Assembly (NCBI RefSeq): GCF_016862455.1
Contig: NZ_BOMZ01000001.1
Coordinates: 1-64,000, forward strand
Length of the DNA: 64,000 nt
Source: Actinoplanes utahensis
Lineage (GTDB): Bacteria; Actinomycetota; Actinomycetes; Mycobacteriales; Micromonosporaceae
Reading direction: 5' to 3'
The notes beneath the pieces were generated by a model. It searched no databases and was not told where the DNA came from. It worked only from the letters and a program-made list of their open reading frames with translations. The translations under genes were made by a program, and so were the position numbers. Below, one piece after another: positions 17,967-24,755 of the stretch (position 1 is the first letter of the stretch; the number at the start of each line of letters is the position of its first letter).

Positions 17967-18384
17967 CGGCCGTCGTTCCCAGCACATGCTCCGGCCGCCG
18001 GCAGCGCGGGCCGGTCATGCGGGACGGGGGTGGTCAACAATGCGCCCTCGCTTTCAGGTTCATGTCCGTCGCGACACGAGGTGCCGCGGCGATGCCGCTG
18101 TTTCGATGACCGGAATCGGGCTTGGTGATCCGGGCTGGGCCTTCACGGCGGGTGCGATCCCGGAACAGCACCCGGACGGGACCTTCACCCGGGTGACCAC
18201 CAGCCGGACCAAATAGACCGCTGCGTGGACTAGGTGTAAGGTACGGGCGGCCCCCGTTCCTGGCAAGGGCCTGAGTCCGGACCGTTACGGATGAGCGAAA
18301 CGAGAGCCCCGGAGGCGAGAACGGGGGCGATGCAGGAAGGATGGTCAGCGGACCGTTCCCGCGACCCGAGGAGAGTGCAGAACC
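17967..18384. other. Divergent control region of dctQMP and iclR-type gene
   Basis: These 418 bases separate the TRAP operon from the IclR gene and hold no supported gene. The first part holds the likely TRAP promoter, which I cannot pinpoint. The module at 18206-18271 is described separately. Confidence 0.6.
18206..18271 (+). promoter_or_regulatory. Operator-promoter module, copy 1
   Basis: A degenerate palindrome GGACCAAATAGACC (18206-18219) is followed by five bases, then GTGGACTAGGTGTAA, one variable base, GTACGGGC, and 13 bases later TGGCAAGGGCC. The same order and spacing recur at 22541-22607. It faces the IclR gene, 114 bases ahead of its start. I infer an IclR-controlled promoter with autoregulation. 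Confidence 0.7.
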
Positions 18385-19194
18385 GTGGACGCGCCCCCCA
18401 CCCGCAATGCCGCGGCCCAGCCGTCCGCGGCGGAGTCCGCCGACCAGCAGGGCGTGCGCAGCGTCCAGCGGGCGCTGGGCATCCTCGGCCTGCTGACCGA
18501 CGACCGGCCCACCGTCTCGGTCCGCACCATCGTGGAGGAGACCGGCCTGGCCAAGACGACCGTGCTGCGGCTGGTGTCGACTCTGGAGCAGAGTGGCCTG
18601 CTCTGGGCCACCGGCAGCGGCTACATGGCGGGACCGGGACTCTGGCGGTGGGCGCATCTCGCCCGGCGCAGCTGGGAACTGCCGCCCGAGACGCAGCGCG
18701 ACATGCGGGAGCTGGCCGCGCGCCGCCGCGAGACCGTGAACATGTACGTGGTTCGCGACATCTACCGCGTGTGCGTCGCCCAGCAGGAGAGCCCGCAGCC
18801 GCTGCGGCACGTCGTCCAGGTCGGCGACGAGCTGCCGATGTGGGCGGGCGCCTCCTCGAAGGTCCTGCTGCGCGACGCCGCCGACGGGCTCCTGGAGCGG
18901 ATCGCCAGGCAGTCGCCGCACGGCCCGCAGCACGCGGCGACCATGCGCGCGTGGATCGGCGAGACGGCCGCCAAGGGGTACGGGGAGAGCCACGGCGAGC
19001 GCGAGGCCGGCCTGTCCGCCGTGGCCGTTCCGATTCTCGGGCAGTCCGGCAGCGTCGTCGCCGCGCTGGCGCTGAGCGGTCCCACCGTCCGCTTCACCCC
19101 CGAGCAGGTCACCGCGTTCGCCGACGACCTGCGGCAGGTGGCGGCGCGGATGGCCGACCGCGGTTTCGACCGCCCGTTCGGCAGCGCGGGCTGA
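18385..19194 (+). CDS. IclR-family transcriptional regulator
   Basis: This 269-residue regulator starts at GTG 18385. A winged helix-turn-helix covers about residues 22-85 (SVQRALGILGLL, then TVSVRTIVEETGLAKTTVLR), followed by the IclR effector-binding domain (WAGASSKVLL, AKGYGESHGEREAGLSAVAVPI). Such proteins bind small carbon compounds and usually control adjacent catabolic operons. Its place between the TRAP operon and the decarboxylase/ALDH operon, and the shared module at 18206 and 22541, make it the likely controller of this island. Confidence 0.92.
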   Translation: MDAPPTRNAAAQPSAAESADQQGVRSVQRALGILGLLTDDRPTVSVRTIVEETGLAKTTVLRLVSTLEQSGLLWATGSGYMAGPGLWRWAHLARRSWELPPETQRDMRELAARRRETVNMYVVRDIYRVCVAQQESPQPLRHVVQVGDELPMWAGASSKVLLRDAADGLLERIARQSPHGPQHAATMRAWIGETAAKGYGESHGEREAGLSAVAVPILGQSGSVVAALALSGPTVRFTPEQVTAFADDLRQVAARMADRGFDRPFGSAG

Positions 19195-19267
19195 CCACTC
19201 CCCCGTCCCGGTCCGCACGGACGGCCTCGCCTTCCGGCGCCGGCCACGGGAGCCGGCACCTCGGGAG

Positions 19268-21025
19268 TCACTCGAAGACGCCCTGGTAGATGTCCTTGAT
19301 GTTCCAGTGCCCCGGAGTCGGCACCGGTTCGTTGACCATCGGCACGTCGATGACCGCCGGCCGGCGCGCGGCGAGGGCGGCCCGCAGGGCGTCACCGAAA
19401 TCGCCGGCGCTGGTCACGGCGTAGCCGTCGGCGCCGCAGGCGCGGCCGAGCGCGGCGAAGTCCGGGCTGTACGGTTTCCCGTCCGGACCGGTGAAGTCGC
19501 AGCCGTAGCTCTGCCCGAAGTGGGCGGCCTGCAGGTCACTGATGGTGCCGTGGGATCCGTTGTTCATGACCACGAAGATGACCGGGGCGCCCTGTTCGAC
19601 CGCCATCGGCAGCGCCGGGAGCTGGGCGCTCATGCCGCCGTCACCGATCAGGGCGACCACGGTACGGCCGGGCCGGGCGATCTGCACCCCGACCGCCGCC
19701 GCCGGGCCGAAGCCCATCGTCGAGGCGCCCCCCGGCGTGATGAACCGCCCCTCGTCCGGCAGTTCGTAGCACTGCGCGACACCGTTCTTGTTCCAGCCCA
19801 CGTCGGTGACCAGGACCGCGTCGGCGGGCAGGATCGAGCGCAGGTCGGTGAGGATGCGTTCCGGGCGCAGCGGGAAGTCGTCGCCGGCTCCCCGCTCGCG
19901 GCTGCCGGTGAACAGGGCGCGGCGGGCCGCGGTGATGGTCTCCCGCAGCCCGTCCCGCTGCCGGGGCCGCGGGTGGCGGGCGCGCACGGTGGCGTCGATC
20001 GCCTGGACGGCCTGGGCGACGTCGGCGACCGCACCGACGGCGACCGGGTAGTTACGGCCGATCTCGGCGGGGTCGATGTCGATCTGGATCAGCTTGCCGG
20101 GCGGGAATCCCCAGGTGTAGCGGGGATCCCAGGAGCTGGCGTCGGTCTCGGCGAAGCGGGTCGCCAGGGCGAGGACGACGTCGGCCTCGCGGGTGTGCTC
20201 GTTGGTCGTCGCCAAGCCCCAGAAGCCCGGCATGCCGAGCAGCAACGGGTGGCTGTCGGGCAGGGTTCCCTTGGCCATCAGCGAGTGGACCACCGGGATG
20301 TCGAGATGCTCGATCAGGGAGCGCAACGCGTTCAGGCCGGGCCCGCGGCGCAGCCCGCCGCCGAGATAGACGAGCGGTCTGCCGGCGGCGAGCAGCATGT
20401 CGGCGATGCGTTCCGCGACGTCGGCGGGCAGGGCCGGGCGTTGCGGCACGGCGAGCGGGCGGGTGCTGCCGGTGTCGGCCGGCACCGGGCGGGAGAAGTG
20501 GTCCATCGGCACGCTGAGCAGCACCGCTCCCGGACGGCCGGACGCCGCGGTCCAGAAGGCCCGTTCGGTGAACCGGGCCAGGTCCGCGGCCCGGTGCACC
20601 TGCCAGGCCCGTTTGACGAAGGGCCGGTAGATGGCCGTCTGGTCGGCGTCGGCGTGCAGGTTCACCTCCTGATGGGGGTGCCGGCCGTGGTAATAGGACG
20701 GGATGTCACCGGCGATCGCCACCAGCGGCACCGAGTCGAGCGCGGCGGTGAGCACGCCGGTGACCCCGTTGGTCAGGCCGGGCCCGACGTGCATGAGCAC
20801 CACGCCGGTGCGGCCGCTGGCGCGGGCGTACCCGTCGGCGGCGTGCGCGGCGGCCTGCTCGTGGCGGGCGATGACGAACCGGATGCCGCTGCGCCCGATC
20901 GCGTCGAGCAGCGCGATGTTGGTGTGCCCGCAGGTGCCGAAGACGTACTCGACACCGTACGACTCGAGCTGGGCGACCATCGCCTCGGCGGCGGTCACGG
21001 TCTTCTCGTCCGATCCGATGGTCAT
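19268..21025 (-). CDS. ThDP-dependent decarboxylase/synthase-like enzyme
   Basis: This 585-residue protein of the acetolactate synthase/benzoylformate decarboxylase superfamily has three domains in order. The Pyr domain has the ThDP-activating glutamate in IARHEQAAAHAADGYAR near residue 55. A central domain follows, then the PP domain with IGDGGMSAQLPALPMA and MNNGSHG. Possible reactions are 2-oxo acid decarboxylation to an aldehyde or carboligation. Its ATG overlaps the stop of the aldehyde dehydrogenase gene as ATGA. That coupling favours the decarboxylase reading: the aldehyde made here would be oxidised by its partner. It is not an obvious housekeeping acetolactate synthase, as no small subunit is nearby. 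Confidence 0.85.
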   Translation of the reverse strand: MTIGSDEKTVTAAEAMVAQLESYGVEYVFGTCGHTNIALLDAIGRSGIRFVIARHEQAAAHAADGYARASGRTGVVLMHVGPGLTNGVTGVLTAALDSVPLVAIAGDIPSYYHGRHPHQEVNLHADADQTAIYRPFVKRAWQVHRAADLARFTERAFWTAASGRPGAVLLSVPMDHFSRPVPADTGSTRPLAVPQRPALPADVAERIADMLLAAGRPLVYLGGGLRRGPGLNALRSLIEHLDIPVVHSLMAKGTLPDSHPLLLGMPGFWGLATTNEHTREADVVLALATRFAETDASSWDPRYTWGFPPGKLIQIDIDPAEIGRNYPVAVGAVADVAQAVQAIDATVRARHPRPRQRDGLRETITAARRALFTGSRERGAGDDFPLRPERILTDLRSILPADAVLVTDVGWNKNGVAQCYELPDEGRFITPGGASTMGFGPAAAVGVQIARPGRTVVALIGDGGMSAQLPALPMAVEQGAPVIFVVMNNGSHGTISDLQAAHFGQSYGCDFTGPDGKPYSPDFAALGRACGADGYAVTSAGDFGDALRAALAARRPAVIDVPMVNEPVPTPGHWNIKDIYQGVFE

Positions 21026-22512
21026 CGGGCGTCCTCCTGGTCGCCGAAGAGGGAGATGCCGCGCAGCATCAGGGTCTTGACGACGGTGTAGTCGTCGATC
21101 ATCCAGCGCGGGGACTCGCGGCCGAACCCGGAGTCCTTGACCCCGCCGAACGGGACGTGGTCGAGCCGGTGGTTCGAGGACCCGTTCACGATCAGCCCGC
21201 CCACCTCGAGCTCCCGCCATGCGGTGACGATGCGCCGCACGTCGTGCGTGAACAGCCCGGCCTGCAGGCCGTAGCGGCTGTCGTTGCAGGTGGCGAGCAC
21301 GTCGTCGAAGTCGTCGAACGGCCGGACCGCGACGGCGGCGCCGAACACCTCCTCGCGGACGAGGCGGGCGTCCGGCGGCGGGGACGCGACGACGGTCGGG
21401 ATCACCGTCGCTCCGTCGCGGCGGCCCCCGATCGTGATGGTCGCGCCGGCAGCCGCCGCCTCCCGCACCCACGAGACGACCCGTTCGGCCGCGTCGTCGT
21501 CGACCATCGAGCCGACGTCGGTGGCCGCGTCGAGAGGGTCACCCACCGTCAGTCTCCCGACCGCCGGGGTGAACGCGTCGAGGAACTCCTCGTACCGACT
21601 GCGGTGCACGTAGACGCGCTGCACGGAGATGCAGCTCTGTCCCGAGTTGCTGTAGCCGGTGGCGGCGCAGATCCGGGCGGCGGCGGCGATGTCGGCGTCC
21701 TCGCAGACGATGGTGGCGGCGTTGCCGCCGAGTTCCATGACCAGGCGTTTGGCGCCGGCCGACCGGGCCACCGCCGCACCCGTCGCGGGACTGCCGGTGA
21801 AACTGATGACGCCGACCTCGGGCGCGGCGCTCAGGGCCGCGCCGACCGCGCCGCCGCCGTGCAGCACCTGGACCGCCTCCGGTGGCATCCCGGCGTCGAG
21901 GAGCAGCCGGACCACCGCCGCCGACGACGCGGGGGCCTGTGGCGGTGGTTTCACGATCGTCGTGTTGCCCGCGGCGAACGAGGCGGCGAGCTTGTGGGCC
22001 AGCAGGTTGGCCGGCGCGTTGAACGGGGTGATCGCGAGGGCGACACCGACCGGGGCGCGGTGGGTCAGAGCGGTGTCGCCCACGCCGCGGGCCCAGCCCG
22101 CCACCGGCAGGACCTCCCCGCCGATCCGGCGGGCCTCGGCGGCGGAGACCGCGAAGGTGTCGGAAACCCGGTCGATCTCCCCGCGCCCGTCCTTGACCGG
22201 TTTGCCCAGCTCCAGCGCGAGCAGCCGGGCCAGTTCGTCGCGCCGGGCCAGCGCCTGGGCCGCGGCGCGTTCCAGCACACCGGCGCGGGCCGCGGGCGAC
22301 ATCCGGGCGACCGCCGTGGCGCCGTGGCGCGCATATCGCAGGGCCGTCTCGACGTCGCGGTCGTCTGCCTGCCGGGCGGTGCTGACGACGGCCCGGGTCC
22401 AGGGGCCGACGCGGTCCGCCCGCGGTCCGTCGCTCGACCACTCGCCGGCGACCAGGCATCCGACCGTGACGGGCGCGTCGTCCGGGGCGGCACGGCCAGG
22501 GCTGTCAATCAT
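21022..22512 (-). CDS. NAD(P)-dependent aldehyde dehydrogenase
   Basis: This 496-residue protein starts at ATG 22512 after GGAGG. ALDH superfamily marks are TPFNAPANLLAHK, the GSPATG glycine motif, the general base in VMELGGNA and the catalytic cysteine in NSGQSCISVQRVYV. It is first gene of a two-gene operon with the ThDP enzyme and divergent from the CoA-transferase operon. The substrate is unrecognised. I infer it oxidises the aldehyde formed by the ThDP enzyme to the free acid, or succinic/lactaldehyde-type semialdehydes as relatives do. Confidence 0.9.
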   Translation of the reverse strand: MIDSPGRAAPDDAPVTVGCLVAGEWSSDGPRADRVGPWTRAVVSTARQADDRDVETALRYARHGATAVARMSPAARAGVLERAAAQALARRDELARLLALELGKPVKDGRGEIDRVSDTFAVSAAEARRIGGEVLPVAGWARGVGDTALTHRAPVGVALAITPFNAPANLLAHKLAASFAAGNTTIVKPPPQAPASSAAVVRLLLDAGMPPEAVQVLHGGGAVGAALSAAPEVGVISFTGSPATGAAVARSAGAKRLVMELGGNAATIVCEDADIAAAARICAATGYSNSGQSCISVQRVYVHRSRYEEFLDAFTPAVGRLTVGDPLDAATDVGSMVDDDAAERVVSWVREAAAAGATITIGGRRDGATVIPTVVASPPPDARLVREEVFGAAVAVRPFDDFDDVLATCNDSRYGLQAGLFTHDVRRIVTAWRELEVGGLIVNGSSNHRLDHVPFGGVKDSGFGRESPRWMIDDYTVVKTLMLRGISLFGDQEDAR

Positions 22513-22537
22513 CGGCACTCCTCCGAGCGAACCGCTT

Positions 22538-22607
22538 GGTAGTCCATATGGACCACCCTGTGGACTAGGTGTAACGTACGGGCCGCGGAGACCCCCTGGC
22601 AATGGCC
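22538..22607 (+). promoter_or_regulatory. Palindromic operator and operator-promoter module, copy 2
   Basis: GGTAGTCCATATGGACCACC at 22538-22557 is a 20-bp palindrome with one mismatched pair. Five bases after its AGTCCATATGGACC core comes GTGGACTAGGTGTAA, one base, GTACGGGC, then TGGCAATGGCC. This repeats the arrangement at 18206-18271. It lies between the divergent ALDH and CoA-transferase operons and could control both. The predicted ligand is the IclR protein. Confidence 0.75.
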
Positions 22608-22694
22608 GGCTCCGCGGTTCTGTTCCGGGGAAGTGGAAGCCGCCTGACCGCCATGCCGGGCTGCTCGCCCGATGACGACCGAGGGGCACGCCTC

Positions 22695-23873
22695 ATGGAT
22701 GACGACCGACCGTTGCACGGCGTCCGGATCCTGGACCTGACCAACGTCCTGGCCGGCCCGTACTGCAGCTATCACCTGATGCTTCTCGGCGCGGAGGTCG
22801 TCAAGATCGAGAGGCCCGGCGACGGCGATCTGGCCCGCCGGCTGGGCCCGGAGCCGGGCTTGAACCGGGCAGCGATCGGAGCCTCCTTCCTCGCCCAGAA
22901 CGCGGGGAAGAAGTCCGTCGAGCTCGACCTCAAGGAACCCACCGACCGCGCCACCTTCGAGACGCTGCTCACCGGCGCCGATGTCCTGCTGGAGAACTTC
23001 CGGGCCGGTGTCCTGAGCCGGCTCGGATACGGCTGGGACGTGCTGCACCGGATCAATCCGCGCCTGGTGTACTGCGCCATCTCCGGCTTCGGGCAGACCG
23101 GGCCGATGCGCCGGGCGCCCGCGTACGACCAGATCATCCAGGGCTTGTCCGGCATGATGAGCGTCACCGGCACACCCGAGACCGCCCCGCTCCGGGTCGG
23201 GTTCCCGGTCTCGGACACCATCGGCGGCCTGGTCGCCGCCATGACGATCGCCGCCGCGCTGGCCGGGCGGTCGAGGACCGGCAAGGGCGTGTGCCTGGAC
23301 GTCTCCATGTTGGAGACCTCGCTGTCCGCGATGGGATGGGCCGCATCGAACTTCCTGGTCAGCGGCGTCCCACCGGAGCCGATGGGCGACCAGAACGCCA
23401 CCGCCGCGCCCTCGGGCACCTTCCATGCCGCCGACGGGCCCCTCAACATCGCCGCCAACCGGCAGGAGCAGTTCGCGACCCTCTGCCGGCTCATCGAGCG
23501 CCCCGGCCTGCTCACCGACAAGCGATTCGCCGACCGTGAGGCCCGCAAACGACATCGGGCGGCGCTCAACGAGGAGATCAACTCAGCCCTGCGCAGCCGA
23601 TCCGCCCTCGAGTGGGAACGCGTCCTGTCGGCGGCCGGCGTGCCGGCGGCCCGCATCCTCACCGTCGCGCAGGCGATGGAACTCGACCAGCTGAAAGCCC
23701 GCGGTTTCCTCACCGACCTGGACTTCCCCGGCGACCCGGACCGGACGTTGCGGGTCACCGGCAACGGGGTGCTGGTCGACGGCGAGGCCCTGCGCCCCCG
23801 GACGCCGCCTCCACTGCTCGGTGAGCACAACCACCTGTTCAAGACCACCACCGACGAGGTGACGGCGCCATGA
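22695..23873 (+). CDS. CaiB/BaiF class III CoA-transferase
   Basis: This 392-residue protein starts at ATG 22695. Family III CoA-transferase features are visible: GVRILDLTNVLAGPYCSYHLMLLGAEVVKIE at the N-terminus, PRLVYCAISGFGQTGP, and the catalytic aspartate of APAYDQIIQGLSG (about D145) that forms the aspartyl-CoA anhydride. It moves CoA between carboxylic acids. Its stop overlaps the start of the citryl-CoA lyase gene (ATGA), so its product is probably the lyase substrate. Citrate or a citrate-like hydroxy acid is the natural acceptor to propose. Confidence 0.92.
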   Translation: MDDDRPLHGVRILDLTNVLAGPYCSYHLMLLGAEVVKIERPGDGDLARRLGPEPGLNRAAIGASFLAQNAGKKSVELDLKEPTDRATFETLLTGADVLLENFRAGVLSRLGYGWDVLHRINPRLVYCAISGFGQTGPMRRAPAYDQIIQGLSGMMSVTGTPETAPLRVGFPVSDTIGGLVAAMTIAAALAGRSRTGKGVCLDVSMLETSLSAMGWAASNFLVSGVPPEPMGDQNATAAPSGTFHAADGPLNIAANRQEQFATLCRLIERPGLLTDKRFADREARKRHRAALNEEINSALRSRSALEWERVLSAAGVPAARILTVAQAMELDQLKARGFLTDLDFPGDPDRTLRVTGNGVLVDGEALRPRTPPPLLGEHNHLFKTTTDEVTAP

Positions 23874-24682
23874 GCCGGGATCAACCCGAACCGACCGTCC
23901 GGGATGTGTCCGACTGGTGGGCGACGAGCGTCTCGCGTGTCGAACCCGACCGCATCGAACTGCGCGGGCATCCGGTCCAGGACCTGATCGGCTCGATGAG
24001 TTTCGCCGGGATCATCTGGCTCATGCTGCGCGGCGAGACGGCCACGCCGGGCCAGGAGCGGCTGCTCGAAGCGGCCCTGGTCTCCTCGGTGGACCACGGG
24101 CCGCACGCACCGTCCATCGCGGTCGCCCGGATGGCGGCGACCTGTGGGATCGGCCTCAACAACGCCGTGGCCACCGGCGTCAACCTGCTCGGTGACGTGC
24201 ACGGCGGCGCCGGCGAACAGTGCATGGCCCTGCTGGACGACGTCCGGCGCCTGCACCGGGACGGCGTCGGCCTCGCCGTCGCCGCCGAGACGACCGTGGC
24301 CTCCTGGCGGGCTCGCTCGAGATACCTGCCCGGCTTCGGGCACCGGTTCCACTCCGTGGACCCCCGCCGGGACCCCCTGCTCGGTCAGGTGGAGCGAGCG
24401 GTCGCCGACCGCGTCGTCGACGGCTCCTACCTGCGCGCCGCGCACGCCGTCGAACGGGTTCTGGCCGAGGGCCGCGCCCGGCCCGTGCCGATCAACATCG
24501 ACGGCTGCACCGCCGTCGTCTACGCCGAACTGGGTTTCCCGCCGCCGCTGGCCCGGGGCTTGTTCGTCCTCAGCCGCAGTGTCGGCATCCTCGCCCACGC
24601 CTGGGAGGAGACCGGGCAGGGCCGCCGCAACAAGGGCCCGATGCCGCCGTCCATCCTGCCCACCTTCACCGACGGCGCCTGA
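23870..24682 (+). CDS. Citryl-CoA lyase / short citrate-synthase-fold protein
   Basis: This 270-residue protein is much shorter than citrate synthase (about 430) and matches the stand-alone citryl-CoA lyase group. All three citrate synthase catalytic positions are present: H111 in GDVHGGAGEQ, H158 in GFGHRFH and D211 in NIDGCTAVVYAELGF. Expected reaction: citryl-CoA, or a close analogue such as a substituted malyl-CoA, to acetyl-CoA (or acyl-CoA) and a 2-oxo acid. It is translationally coupled to the CoA-transferase, which would supply the thioester. Whether citrate or another hydroxy acid is the true substrate is not proven. Confidence 0.82.
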   Translation: MSRDQPEPTVRDVSDWWATSVSRVEPDRIELRGHPVQDLIGSMSFAGIIWLMLRGETATPGQERLLEAALVSSVDHGPHAPSIAVARMAATCGIGLNNAVATGVNLLGDVHGGAGEQCMALLDDVRRLHRDGVGLAVAAETTVASWRARSRYLPGFGHRFHSVDPRRDPLLGQVERAVADRVVDGSYLRAAHAVERVLAEGRARPVPINIDGCTAVVYAELGFPPPLARGLFVLSRSVGILAHAWEETGQGRRNKGPMPPSILPTFTDGA

Positions 24683-24755
24683 CGGCGTCGGGATCCCCGG
24701 CGGCGCCACCTCCGCCATCGGCCGTCACTCCCTTCCGCGGCGCCCGCCGGTTCGG

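Noticed and set aside
24683..24755. Hairpin between the convergent lyase and fusion genes
   Set aside because: CCGGCGGCGCC and GGCGCCCGCCGG pair imperfectly across a loop of about 40 bases; too weak to call a terminator.
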